This document shows, piece by piece, positions 23,301 through 32,213 of a DNA stretch of 33,872 nt. The notes under the pieces were generated by a model. That model saw only the letters and a program-made list of their open reading frames with translations, did not search any database and was not told where the DNA came from. Source of the stretch: an uncultured delta proteobacterium (GTDB lineage: Bacteria > Myxococcota_A > Polyangia > Polyangiales > JADJMO01). Location: positions 1-33,872 of the forward strand of contig CAIXWQ010000683.1 of assembly GCA_903923175.1 (NCBI GenBank), read 5' to 3'. Both the position numbers and the translations under genes were made by a program. The number at the start of each line of letters is the position of its first letter. The first letter of the stretch is position 1.

Positions 23301-25178
23301 CGCATCGGGGATGTACATCTCGAGCTTGCCGCTCCCGCCGCTCCCGTTCTGCAGCCCGCCGTACATCAGGACGCGCCCGCCCGGGAGCAGCGCCGCGGCG
23401 TGCTGGATGTGCGTGTAGGCCATCGTCGGGCCGACCGAGAACGTGAGCGTCGTCGGATCGAAGTACTCGGTCTCGCCCGTCGCGAACGCCGACGCGCTGC
23501 TCCCCTTGGCCGTCTCGAACGCGGATCCGCCCGCGATGAGCCAGCGACCGTCGACCAGCTGGGTCATCGTGAAGTTGTTGAGGTAGCGACCGTAGGTGAG
23601 CTTCGACGAGAGCGTCGTCAGCGTGTCCTTCGACGGATCGGCGCCGGGGACGTAGAGGTCGGCGGTACCGCCGGTGTACAGGTAGTCGCAGTACGAGGGG
23701 CCGTAGCACTCGCCGCCGACCAGCAGCACGTTGCCGTTCGCGAGCTTGCGCGCGAGGTGATTGTAGCGCGGGTAGGTGACGGTACCGGCGCTCGCCATGC
23801 TGCTCAGCGCGCTGGGATCGAAGACGACGGGATTGAGGGGGGCGGCGGAGTACGGCTTCGCGCCCGAGATGAGCAGCTTGCCGTTGTCGAGCGCGGTCAT
23901 CTGCTGATAGGCGATCGAGCTCGCGAAGGGCGTCTGGGCGACGAGCGTCCACGACTGGGTGCTGACGTTGAACAGCTCGAGGTTCGGGACGGTGCTGCCG
24001 GTGCCGATGGCGGAGCCGAGGATGGCCACGCGCCCGTCGAGGAGCCGCGCCGTCACGCCGTAGTCGTGGGGCTGGTTCATGTTGCCGACCTTCGTCGACG
24101 TGCCCGCGACGGGGTCGTAGATGAAGGCGCCGGACGCCGACTGCGTGTAGAGGATCGTGCCGTCGGCGAGCTGAATGGGGTTGCCACCCCAGGTCGGCGC
24201 GGGCTTCGCGGTGAACGGATCGAGGGGCGCCGTCGTGTAGGGGTCGTAGAGCGTCGGCGTGCCGCCGGAGCCGACGAACAGCCAATTCTGCGAGCCCGCG
24301 TACGGAAACGCGTAGGCGGGGTAGGGGTCGGTCGCGGCGCTGGAGCTGACCGGGGAGAACGTCGGATCGACGGTCACGGGGAACTTCGCGCCGCGCGTCG
24401 GGACCCGCGTCTCGAGGATCCAGTCGCGCCCGTCCTCGATCACGCGCACCGACGTCGCGAGCTCCTTGCCCGTCGCGTCCCAGGCGACGATCGAATCGCT
24501 CTCGAGCACCGCCTTCCCTTGCTCGTCGACCGCCTCGACGTCCTGATTGGCGCGCATACGGAAGGCGTGGAGGCCTTGCCCGACGTGGAGGCGGTGGCGG
24601 ACGACGACCTCGTCGGTCGGAGCGTGCACGACGCGGAGCTCCTCGACGCGCCCCGGCTCGAGGACGTGAACGACGTCGGTGTGCGGAAGGACGCCGCGGA
24701 AGGTGACCGCCGCGTGATCGATGACCCCCTCGACGGCGGGCGCGCTGCGCACGTCCTCCGAGGCGATCTCGAACCACGCGCTCTCTTCACCGTTCGCGCC
24801 GCGCACACCGACGTGCACGACGCCCGAGGAGCGCTCCGGCACGCTCGCCACGAGCCGGTCGCGGTCGACGCGCTGAAACCGCCCGCCGACGCGGGCGCCG
24901 CTCGGGACGTTCCCCGACAGCATGTACCCCGAGCCGACGCGCGAAAGCCCTGCCTCCGGATCGAGGCGACGGCGTACCGCGGCGAGGCTCCGCAGGTGGA
25001 CGAGCGGCGGCGTTTCGTCGATGAGCGCCTCGGCGCGCGCGCCGCCGAGGGGGGGCGCGCCGCTCGAGGCGTCGACGGACGCGTCGGTCGCCGCGAGACC
25101 GTCGGACCCCGCGGTCGTGCCGCAGGACGCCGTGAACCAGAGGACGAAGAGAACGCCGAGCGTCCGCGTGCGCCGCAT
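20352..25178 (-). CDS. Large secreted surface protein: Kelch-like repeats, Cys-rich repeats, MYXO-CTERM-like anchor
   Basis: 1608 residues. ATG (complement of 25176-25178) has GAGG 7 nt upstream and opens a signal peptide whose region ends at Cys19 (FTASC, an imperfect lipobox). Residues ~30-290 form a beta-rich region ending in VTVDPTF. Residues ~290-625 hold Kelch/galactose-oxidase-like repeats (NVLLVGGE, RWLIAGGS, RVLMYGG). From ~635 to ~1560 come seven Cys-rich units of the pattern DGxCC-x6-CxACN-x5-GxCT, the first at residue 643. Between units 6 and 7 is an Asp/Ala/Pro linker (about 1350-1396). The end, SCSVGTPGARG then a membrane helix and ARKRMA, is MYXO-CTERM-like, which suggests cleavage and outer-surface attachment. 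The role is unknown; adhesion or scaffold is a guess. Confidence 0.9.
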   Translation of the reverse strand: MRRTRTLGVLFVLWFTASCGTTAGSDGLAATDASVDASSGAPPLGGARAEALIDETPPLVHLRSLAAVRRRLDPEAGLSRVGSGYMLSGNVPSGARVGGRFQRVDRDRLVASVPERSSGVVHVGVRGANGEESAWFEIASEDVRSAPAVEGVIDHAAVTFRGVLPHTDVVHVLEPGRVEELRVVHAPTDEVVVRHRLHVGQGLHAFRMRANQDVEAVDEQGKAVLESDSIVAWDATGKELATSVRVIEDGRDWILETRVPTRGAKFPVTVDPTFSPVSSSAATDPYPAYAFPYAGSQNWLFVGSGGTPTLYDPYTTAPLDPFTAKPAPTWGGNPIQLADGTILYTQSASGAFIYDPVAGTSTKVGNMNQPHDYGVTARLLDGRVAILGSAIGTGSTVPNLELFNVSTQSWTLVAQTPFASSIAYQQMTALDNGKLLISGAKPYSAAPLNPVVFDPSALSSMASAGTVTYPRYNHLARKLANGNVLLVGGECYGPSYCDYLYTGGTADLYVPGADPSKDTLTTLSSKLTYGRYLNNFTMTQLVDGRWLIAGGSAFETAKGSSASAFATGETEYFDPTTLTFSVGPTMAYTHIQHAAALLPGGRVLMYGGLQNGSGGSGKLEMYIPDAVTDPGSCSTGIMADGYCCDRACAGPCEACNLPGTLGVCTPVVGAQPAGHGPSCAPFLCGGANASGVGVCATKCGSDAGCVAGDYCDALSSQCVPLKAQAQGCSRNGECTSGACVDGYCCNSLCNSKVCQACNVPGSVGTCTDVASGDPQGTHGSCGSYACSAGQCVTGSCGADTDCATHRYCVAGACTTALGIGTSCLRNAQCQSGFCIDNVCCNSGCGAACQACNVAGSMGTCSNVATGAPHGARTCAPYATCTAGACNSTCSADGDCASGYGCSAGHCVVRKANGASCALGTECASNTCADGVCCNSGCGGACQACNLTGSIGTCTAVDGATDPHGVCATGPCGSTCKAGACGFKATGTSCGTAACSAGVLTTATCDGASATCPSAAPSPCPGHLACASALTCNTSCLVDADCMSGICNVATHTCGVHKSDGASCSTSGECTSGVCTDGVCCHTACGGACQACNLPSSLGTCAPVDGAPDPHGLCATGPCSDMCRAGACAVRPSGTACGTATCTANKLSVSVCDGASPSCPASVPTPCPGSLGCGASGLCKASCAADADCAVGTCDIASGACVLKKANGASCALAGECASGSCADGVCCDVACNGACQACNLTGTTGKCTAVDAMADPNGRCPIGECADVCSKGTCQVRAAGSSCATKTCASGVLSQAQCDGASATCPAPVGTPCANNLACASASACKSSCLGDGDCTSGVCDPTTKTCIAAPVDAGVDAPSEAAPDAPPDADAQADVVDASTEAAPDASVDVADGLIIAEVGAPTLPVVPSVSGFQRCTKHGECASGFCVEGVCCNTACEDQCYSCALLSNPGVCTLEPIGVDLKNECGPGLSCLGTCGGNGQCIGAGTGTECARNHCTGPSTGLGAAYCRAHGAQCPTDDAVEFDCANYACEPAFGACLTSCSATSECAPGKLCDVASSTCVSPPDAAQSNSCSVGTPGARGEDSPLGARLAVFGLLALAVYARKRMA
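20830..23260 (-). repeat. Seven tandem Cys-rich coding repeats
   Basis: Within the surface-protein gene the block encoding CCN-x3-CxxxCQACNxxGSxGTC recurs near 23250-23180, 22955-22885, 22670-22600, 22390-22320, 21950-21880, 21510-21440 and 20890-20820. The two units near 22350 and 21900 are spaced by about 440 bp and include an extra CDGASATCP-type segment; others are spaced by about 280-300 bp. Copies differ in sequence, so the expansion is not very recent. Confidence 0.75.
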
Positions 25179-25503
25179 GATCAACCTCACTAGTGGGACC
25201 GCCGGCGAGCAGACCTCGCGCCTGTCCGCTCCGATGGTCGGGCGGCGCGACGAGCCGTTTCGAGATCCCTTCGACATTCGCACGAAGCAGCGCGAGCTCG
25301 CGCGTCCGGGGAACGGCGGCCTAGGGGGCCGAACGCTGGAAGAGGCGCCGCGGGGCCGAAGAGCCCGTGCGTCCGGCGAGGTCCCCGCGCAAGTCCTGCA
25401 CGTGGCGGTGACGCTTCCCCGCGCGACGGGAGCCGAGAGACGCGGTCGGGCTCCCCGCGCCACGCACGGCAATCATCGCAGCACGCGCACGTGGGCGCGC
25501 CTT
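25179..25503. other. Intergenic region upstream of the surface-protein gene
   Basis: 325 bp between two minus-strand genes with no recognisable gene or RNA. On the minus strand, TAGTGA (about 25188-25193) is a possible -10 lying just before the ribosome binding site GAGG of the surface-protein gene. I see no clear terminator for the esterase gene. Confidence 0.5.
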
Positions 25504-27156
25504 TCAGGGCCCGAGCTGCTCGAGGGCGTCGCAGCGGGCGCGCGCGAGGGCGCTCCCCGCCGCGATCGTCTCGTCGAGGACGAGGTGCGCGTCGCCGACG
25601 GGATCGTACGCGGGCCACGGGACCGCGCCGTCGCCGTTCGGATCGCCGCTGCGCGCGAAGCGGGTCCAGTACCCGATGGCGTCGTCGCTCAGACGCAGCT
25701 CCGACGCCGTGAATTCGCGCAGCGGCCAGTCGGCGATCCCGAACACGTACCAGAGCTCGGCGGCGTGATACGCGCCGTAGTTCCCCTCCTGTGCATAGTG
25801 CGACACGTGCTCGAAGTGGTAGAGGTGCGTCGGCGCGCGTCGCGAGGCTGCGCGCGCCGTCTCGCGCGTCGGGCACACGAAGAGCACCTCGCCGAGCAGC
25901 GCGTCGTACGCCGCCTTGGGGGACGCGAACGCCGACGCAGGCCAGATCGCGAGCAGCTGCGCGCCGCGCACGGGCTCGAGCGCCATCACCTTCGCTTGGT
26001 AGTCGGCGACGGTGTGGATCGGCGTCGTCAGGCTGAAGACCGTCCCCTCGTCGGCGTTGGTGCCCAGCAGCAGCGGCACCTCGTTCGCGGGGCCGTCGAG
26101 CAGCGCGCGGCGGGGATCGACCGGGATCACCACGCCGTCCACGTTCGGAGCCATGCCGATCTCGTGCGTTCCGACGGTGCCGCCCGAGGTCCTGGCGATG
26201 AGCTCCGAGGGGCTCTTCGCGCGCAGGCAGCCGAGCACGTCGTCGCCGTCGCAGCCGACGTCGCGGGCGAGGCGCTCCCCGCGCTCCTCCGCGCTGTCCT
26301 CGATCGACGGCGTCGCCGGATCGTGCAGCGGCGTCGTGACGAGCTGGCAGGTGCCGCTCTCCTGGATCGCGCGGTGGAAGAGCCCGCGCGTGCGCGGCGA
26401 GACGACGTGCAGGCCGACCGAGATGGCGCCGGCCGACTCGCCCATCAGCGTGACGTTCGCGGGGTCGCCGCCGAACGTGGCGACGTTCGCCTGCACCCAG
26501 CGCAGCGCGGCCTCCTGATCGCGCAGGCCGTAGTTCCCCGAGACGCGCTCCGGGCTCTCGGCCGAGAGCGCGGGGTGCGCGAGGAAGCCGAGCGCGCCGA
26601 GCCGGTAGTTGATCGTCACGACGACCACGCCGCGCTTCGCGATCGCGGTGCCGTCGTAGAGGGGCACGTTCCCCGCGCCGTTCACGAAGCTGCCGCCGTG
26701 CACGAAGACGATCACCGGCGCGCGCGCCGAGGGGTCGACGCTCGGCGAGAAGACGTCGAGCGCGAGGCAGTCCTCGCCTTGATCCGGCGTCGAGGCCGTC
26801 AGCGGATCGAAGGGTTGCGGGCAGGCGAGGCCGGGCGTGGTCGCGTCGCGGACGGCGCTCCGCGTCGGCGCCGGCGCGGGTGGGCGAAAGCGCAGCGCGC
26901 CGACGGGCGGGGCCGCGTACGGCACGTCGTAGAAGATCCGGATCCCGTCGCGGGTCGCGCCGCGCACCGGGCCCTCGCGCGTGGCGACGACGGGCGAATC
27001 GCCGGCGTCGCCGTCCGCCTGGCGCGGCGCGTCCGGCGCGCCAACGCCTGCGTCGCCTGGAGCGCGCGTCGTTGCGCTGCGGCCGTCGCAGGCGAGCAGC
27101 GCCGACGCGATCGCGAGCGCGCCGCCTCTCTGCCGCCACTCGAAGCGCGTTGCCAT
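25504..27156 (-). CDS. Type-B carboxylesterase, predicted lipoprotein
   Basis: A 550-residue alpha/beta-hydrolase of the carboxylesterase type-B family. ATG (complement of 27154-27156) gives MATRFEWRQRGG, a hydrophobic core and lipobox LLAC, so the enzyme is probably lipid-anchored outside the cytoplasm. An Asp/Ala/Pro-rich linker follows. The oxyanion hole HGGSF, nucleophile Ser241 in GESAG, Glu370 in NADEG and His464 in YHAAELWYVFG form a complete catalytic triad. EDCLALDVFSP is the usual family motif. Substrates are unknown carboxylic esters. An upstream in-frame start at 27285 would add 43 residues before the signal peptide and is rejected for that reason. The ribosome binding site is weak. 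Confidence 0.92.
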   Translation of the reverse strand: MATRFEWRQRGGALAIASALLACDGRSATTRAPGDAGVGAPDAPRQADGDAGDSPVVATREGPVRGATRDGIRIFYDVPYAAPPVGALRFRPPAPAPTRSAVRDATTPGLACPQPFDPLTASTPDQGEDCLALDVFSPSVDPSARAPVIVFVHGGSFVNGAGNVPLYDGTAIAKRGVVVVTINYRLGALGFLAHPALSAESPERVSGNYGLRDQEAALRWVQANVATFGGDPANVTLMGESAGAISVGLHVVSPRTRGLFHRAIQESGTCQLVTTPLHDPATPSIEDSAEERGERLARDVGCDGDDVLGCLRAKSPSELIARTSGGTVGTHEIGMAPNVDGVVIPVDPRRALLDGPANEVPLLLGTNADEGTVFSLTTPIHTVADYQAKVMALEPVRGAQLLAIWPASAFASPKAAYDALLGEVLFVCPTRETARAASRRAPTHLYHFEHVSHYAQEGNYGAYHAAELWYVFGIADWPLREFTASELRLSDDAIGYWTRFARSGDPNGDGAVPWPAYDPVGDAHLVLDETIAAGSALARARCDALEQLGP

Positions 27157-27294
27157 CCTACCCGCCAGCTTGCCCCCGATCGCGCGCGACGAGAACTCAG
27201 CCTGCGTCTCGCGCAAGCGCGGTAGCGGCTCCTCGCTGCTCGACGGGCTGCGCGGCGTGACGTTCCGCCGAAGGCGGCGTCGCATCCGCTCTGC

Positions 27295-27774
27295 TCAAGG
27301 CGCGCTGCCGGCCGCCCCGCGCGGCAGCTGCAGCACGATCTCGCTCTTGCGGATCAGCCCGTACTCGGTGCGCGCCACGTGCTCGATGGTGCCGATGTCG
27401 TCCTTGAGCTGCTTCACCTGCGTGCGAAGCCGGCCGATCTCGCGCTCGAGGGCGCGGTTCTCCGCCTCGACCTGCTCGACGTCGCGCTCGAGCGACCGCA
27501 GCCGCGGGAGCCCTTGCGGCTCGAAGACGAGCACGGGCACGCCGATGATGGCGACGCCGAGGATGAGGAGCGGGAGCGAGTCGCGGCCGGCCGACACGAG
27601 CCGGGCGAAGAGGATCGAGGGCGCGAGCCGTGCCCTGGGCGAGCCAGAGGGGGTCGGCGCAGGCGCGCCGCGGGAGTCTCGGGCGTCATGCGCGTCGCGA
27701 GAGCCGCGGGCGCGCTGCGCCTCGTAGTCCTTCGGTGCGACGCGCGGCATCGGCCGCAGATTCCCACGAGCCAT
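27295..27774 (-). CDS. FtsB/DivIC-like septum formation protein
   Basis: A 159-residue bitopic protein of the division-site FtsB/DivIC family, which bridges FtsL and FtsQ and helps activate septal wall synthesis. After a ~60-residue Arg/Ala/Pro-rich cytoplasmic part comes one membrane helix (about 66-86). A coiled coil follows (about 90-130, LERDVEQVEAENRALEREI), then the family end motif ARTEYGLIRKSEIVLQL. The N-terminal extension is longer than in typical FtsB (about 100 residues). The start is uncertain between ATG 27774 and the in-frame ATG 24 bp downstream; neither has a clear ribosome binding site. The gene is isolated from known division genes here. Confidence 0.88.
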   Translation of the reverse strand: MARGNLRPMPRVAPKDYEAQRARGSRDAHDARDSRGAPAPTPSGSPRARLAPSILFARLVSAGRDSLPLLILGVAIIGVPVLVFEPQGLPRLRSLERDVEQVEAENRALEREIGRLRTQVKQLKDDIGTIEHVARTEYGLIRKSEIVLQLPRGAAGSAP

Positions 27775-27800
27775 CGCGCAGAGCCAAGTTTTCAGGGCAA

Positions 27801-27967
27801 TTCAATGCGCGCGGAGCACGTCCGACTCGTCGGACGTGTCCGTGCTCTTCGATCTCCGTGGACTTCGTCCACTCCGGTTCAATGCGCGCGGAGCACGTCC
27901 GACTCGTCGGACGTGTCCGTGCTCTTCGACCTCCGTGGACTTCGTCCACTCCGGTTCAATGCGCGCG
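27801..27967 (-). repeat. 77-bp tandem direct repeat with internal hairpins, downstream of pxpBC
   Basis: Two full copies, 27801-27877 and 27878-27954, differ at one base (T at 27853 vs C at 27930). A 13-bp partial third copy (27955-27967) includes the last codons and stop of the pxpB-pxpC gene. Each unit contains ACGTCCGA-CTCG-TCGGACGT (perfect 8-bp arms) inside a larger GAGCACG...CGTGCTC pairing, and GTGGAC-TTC-GTCCAC. It therefore looks as if the 3' end of the gene plus its flanking hairpins was tandemly duplicated. Confidence 0.9.
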
Positions 27968-29542
27968 CAGCGTCACCGTGGCGCCGGGAGGGGTGCGGGC
28001 GAGGCGGGCGAGCGCGCTCGATCCGAGGACGCCCAGCAGCGGGTAGCCGCCGACCGTCGGGCCGTCCGGGCCGATGATCAGGGGCCGGCCGTCGGGCGGC
28101 AGCTGGATCGCGCCGGGGACCAGCGGCCGCGAGCGGGCGAGCGCGACGCCGCCCGGGAGCGGCTCGCCGTCGAGGCGGATGCCGACCCGGTCCGAGCGGG
28201 CGTCGACCCGGAAGCTCGCCCGCGAGAGGGCGGCCAGCGCCTCCATGGGTGCGTCGGGGTGGGGGGCGAGCTCCAGGACGCCCCCGAGCTGCAAGGGCTC
28301 GGCGTGCTCGCGGCGCGGAGCGGGGCGCGCGTCGGCGTCTCCGAGAGGGATGACGTCGCCGCGGACGAGAGGACGCCCGTGAAACCCGCCGAGCCCGGCG
28401 AGCACCAGCGTCGCGCGCGACCCGAGCACGCGCGCGACGTCGACGCCGCCGGCGAGCGCGAGGTAGCGCACGGCTGCCTGCGCGCGCGCGACCTCGATCG
28501 GCTCGCCGTCGCGCGCTAGGCGCGCGGGCTCTCCGTCGACCGAGTACGTGACGTCGCCGATGGCGCGAAACAGCGCGCCGAGTCGCGGCAGCTCGATCGC
28601 GGCCTCGTCCGCTCGGCCGCCGACGGCCGCGAGCGCGCGCGCGAACGCCTCGCGATCGAGCGGCCCGGAAGCGGGGACCGCCGCGCTGGCGAGGCCGGGG
28701 CGCCCCGCGTCCTGCACTGTCGCGAGCGGCCCGATGCGCTCGACGACGAGGCCGCGGCCGACGCCGGGGCGCGCGTCGGTGGCGTGGGGCGTGACCGCGG
28801 CGGGGGCGCGCGGCGCGGGCTCGAGGGCGCGGTCGGGCGCGATCTCCGCGATCTCGAACCGCACGCGATCGCCCGCGCGGAGCAGCGCGGCGGGCGTGCG
28901 TGCCGGGTCGAAGAGCGCGGGACCGTCGACGCGGCCGAGGAGGCTCCAGCCGCCCGGGCTCGCGAGGGGGTAGATGGCCGAGCGCCGTCCGGCGATGGCG
29001 ATCGCGTTCGCCGGGACGCGCGGCCGCGGCGTCGCGCGGCGGGGCGTCTCCAGCCGCGGATCGAGCCCTCCGAGGTAGGCGAAGCCGGGGAGGAACCCGA
29101 CGATCTCCGCCTCGTAGGTGGCGCCCGCGTGCAGCGTCACGAGCTCGTCGATCGACAGGCCGCGCGCCTCCGCGACGCTCCGCAGGTCCGGGCCGTCGTA
29201 GATCGCCGCGAAGACGTGCGTGCGGGGCGCGTCGAAGCCCGCGTCGCCTGGGCTCGTCGCGACGCAGAGGCGCGCGCGGATCGCCTCGCGCGTGGCGTCG
29301 CTCGCGCCACCGGGCGTCATGGCGACGGTCACGCCGTAGCCGGCGACCACCTCCGAGACGCCGGGCAATCCGTCGAGCGCCGCGGCGACGCATCGCGCCC
29401 AGGTTGCGGCCGCCGCGTCGTCGAGCTCCTCCTCGAGCGCGATCTCGATCGCCCGCTCGCCCAACGGCTGCACCCGCGCGCGGCGCGATACGCCTGCTTC
29501 GCTCTTCGCGCTCTTCGCGCTCTTCGCGTTCACCGTGCTCAC
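27956..29542 (-). CDS. 5-oxoprolinase subunits B and C fused (PxpB-PxpC)
   Basis: 528 residues combining two proteins usually encoded separately. Residues ~16-230 match PxpB/KipI (PF02682 type: LGERAIEIALEEELD, GFLPGFAYLGGLD). Residues ~240-528 match PxpC/KipA, the biotin-carboxyltransferase-like fold (VERIGPLATVQDAGRPG, RPLIIGPDGPTVGGYP). With PxpA they hydrolyse 5-oxoproline to glutamate using ATP, removing a toxic metabolite. GTG at 29542 overlaps the pxpA stop by 4 bp (GTGA), indicating translational coupling; a second GTG 9 bp downstream is possible. The N-terminus has a 9-bp repeat encoding AKSAKSAKS. The C-terminus ends in the 77-bp repeat region. Confidence 0.9.
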   Translation of the reverse strand: MSTVNAKSAKSAKSEAGVSRRARVQPLGERAIEIALEEELDDAAAATWARCVAAALDGLPGVSEVVAGYGVTVAMTPGGASDATREAIRARLCVATSPGDAGFDAPRTHVFAAIYDGPDLRSVAEARGLSIDELVTLHAGATYEAEIVGFLPGFAYLGGLDPRLETPRRATPRPRVPANAIAIAGRRSAIYPLASPGGWSLLGRVDGPALFDPARTPAALLRAGDRVRFEIAEIAPDRALEPAPRAPAAVTPHATDARPGVGRGLVVERIGPLATVQDAGRPGLASAAVPASGPLDREAFARALAAVGGRADEAAIELPRLGALFRAIGDVTYSVDGEPARLARDGEPIEVARAQAAVRYLALAGGVDVARVLGSRATLVLAGLGGFHGRPLVRGDVIPLGDADARPAPRREHAEPLQLGGVLELAPHPDAPMEALAALSRASFRVDARSDRVGIRLDGEPLPGGVALARSRPLVPGAIQLPPDGRPLIIGPDGPTVGGYPLLGVLGSSALARLARTPPGATVTLRAH

Positions 29543-30273
29543 CGCGCCTTCGGAGCCCGAATGAGCGCGTCCTCCGCGAGGAGCGCGGCGCGCACCGCCT
29601 CCGCGATCGCCACGGCGTGCGGCCCGTCTCCGTGGACGCAGAGCGTGTCGAAGCGCCCCGAGCGCGCGAGCGCGAGCGCCTGGGCCGCGGCCTCGGCCGG
29701 CGCCGAGAGCAGCGCGCCCGGCGCGCCGCGGGGGAGTAGCGAGCCGTCCGCCGCGTACGCGCGGTCGGCGAACCCCTCGCGGACGATCCGGTGCCCGCGG
29801 AGCCTCGCGAGCTCGGCGAGGGCGGCCGCGTCGTCCGGCACGACCAGCGAAAGCGGGCGCGCCGGGAGCGCGTCCTCCGCGCCGTCGAGGACCGCGGCCG
29901 CGCGCGCGGGCTCGCGCGCGTCGTCGTGGTAGAGCGCGCCGTGCGGCTTCAACGTCGCGATCTCGAGGCCCAGGCCGCGCGCGGCCGCGGCGAGCGCGCG
30001 GCACTGCGCCGCGATCGAGGCGCGGAGCGCCGGGAGGTCGAGCTCGTCGAGGGGGAGCGAGCGCCGCCCGAAGCCCGCGCGATCGGGGTAGCCCGGGTGC
30101 GCCGCGAGCACGCAGCCATGCGCCGCGGCGAGCGCGCAGGCGCGCAGCATAGAGGCCTCGTCGCCCGCGTGGCCGCCGCACGCGACGTTCGCCACCGTCG
30201 CCAGCGCGTAGAGCGCCTCGGGCTCGTCCGCGAGCTCGCCGAGGTCGACGTTGAGGGTAACGCGCGGAGGCAA
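29539..30273 (-). CDS. pxpA: 5-oxoprolinase subunit A (LamB/YcsF family)
   Basis: 244 residues, the usual family length (about 245-255). The N-terminal VTLNVDLGELADEPEALY corresponds to the LNxDxGE motif. NVACGGHAGDEASM matches the NIACGFHAGD motif with Gly in place of Phe, and LKPHGALYHD is also conserved. It works with PxpB-PxpC as an ATP-dependent 5-oxoprolinase in the cytoplasm. The gene is first in a two-gene minus-strand operon. It is divergent from the small basic protein gene, with about 80 bp between them, so the promoters face away from a shared region. Confidence 0.92.
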   Translation of the reverse strand: MPPRVTLNVDLGELADEPEALYALATVANVACGGHAGDEASMLRACALAAAHGCVLAAHPGYPDRAGFGRRSLPLDELDLPALRASIAAQCRALAAAARGLGLEIATLKPHGALYHDDAREPARAAAVLDGAEDALPARPLSLVVPDDAAALAELARLRGHRIVREGFADRAYAADGSLLPRGAPGALLSAPAEAAAQALALARSGRFDTLCVHGDGPHAVAIAEAVRAALLAEDALIRAPKAR

Positions 30274-30299
30274 CTCAGCAGCCCCACGTCCGGAGGGTG

Positions 30300-30328
30300 T
30301 TGCGCGAACGCGAACCCCGCGCTAGAAG
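30300..30328 (+). promoter_or_regulatory. Candidate promoter of the small basic protein gene
   Basis: TTGCGC (30300-30305), a 17-nt spacer and TAGAAG (30323-30328) give a reasonable -35/-10 pair. Transcription would begin near 30335, about 20 nt before the start codon, so this mRNA has a leader, unlike the leaderless genes elsewhere. Confidence 0.5.
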
Positions 30329-30356
30329 GCGCAACCCTTTTTTCGGCAGGATGGCC

Positions 30357-30470
30357 ATGTACATCGTTCTCTCCAAGAAGCCGCGCAAGACCAACCGTAG
30401 CCGCACGAACCGCCTCCGCGCGAAGTTCAAGGCGAAGCAGGCCAAGCGCGTCGCCCGCATGGTGACGTGA
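30357..30470 (+). CDS. Very small, extremely basic protein (37 residues)
   Basis: The frame runs ATG 30357 to TGA 30470; ATG 30351, two codons earlier, is the alternative. AGG at 30348-30350 lies 6 nt before 30357, which favours the second ATG. The protein begins MYIVLSKKPRKTNRSR and continues as a Lys/Arg-rich helix-like stretch (RLRAKFKAKQAKRVAR). About 14 of 37 residues are Lys or Arg and none is acidic. This composition is that of a ribosomal or RNA/DNA-binding peptide such as a small ribosomal-subunit protein, but I do not recognise a named family. Its own promoter and a strong terminator bound it, which supports a real, separately expressed gene. It is divergent from pxpA and upstream of guaB. 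Confidence 0.75.
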   Translation: MYIVLSKKPRKTNRSRTNRLRAKFKAKQAKRVARMVT

Positions 30471-30540
30471 AATGACTCGAGCCCGCGGCGCCGAAAATTC
30501 GCGCGCGCGGGCGGCATCGCGCCTCGGCGCCTGTCCCGAT

Positions 30541-30581
30541 GCGGTCGTTCCTCCCGAGGAGCGGCCGCGTCGTGCTTTTTT
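30541..30581 (+). terminator. Strong intrinsic terminator after the small basic protein gene
   Basis: Arms GCGGTCGTTCCTC (30541-30553) and GAGGAGCGGCCGC (30556-30568) pair over 13 positions with two G-U wobbles. A TTTTTT run ends at 30581. This is the clearest terminator in the window. It should isolate the small gene from guaB. Confidence 0.85.
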
Positions 30582-30583
30582 GA

Positions 30584-32086
<1,503 letters not shown>

Positions 32087-32213
32087 GCGGCGCCGGCGCG
32101 CCCGGGCGACAGATCGTCCGGCGGCTCGGGACGTAGCAAGTGGGTCGGGCGCCGTCCGCGCGTCCGGCCCGCGTTCATTTTGGCGTACGCTCGCCGCCTC
32201 GGGGGTCCTCCGC

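Noticed and set aside
20643-25193. 1516-residue plus-strand frame opposite the Cys-rich surface gene
   Set aside because: Arg/Ala-rich shadow; the minus-strand frame has a signal peptide, regular cysteines and a membrane anchor.
27801-27967. CRISPR-like array
   Set aside because: Only two full units that abut directly without unique spacers; the unit is 77 bp with internal hairpins.
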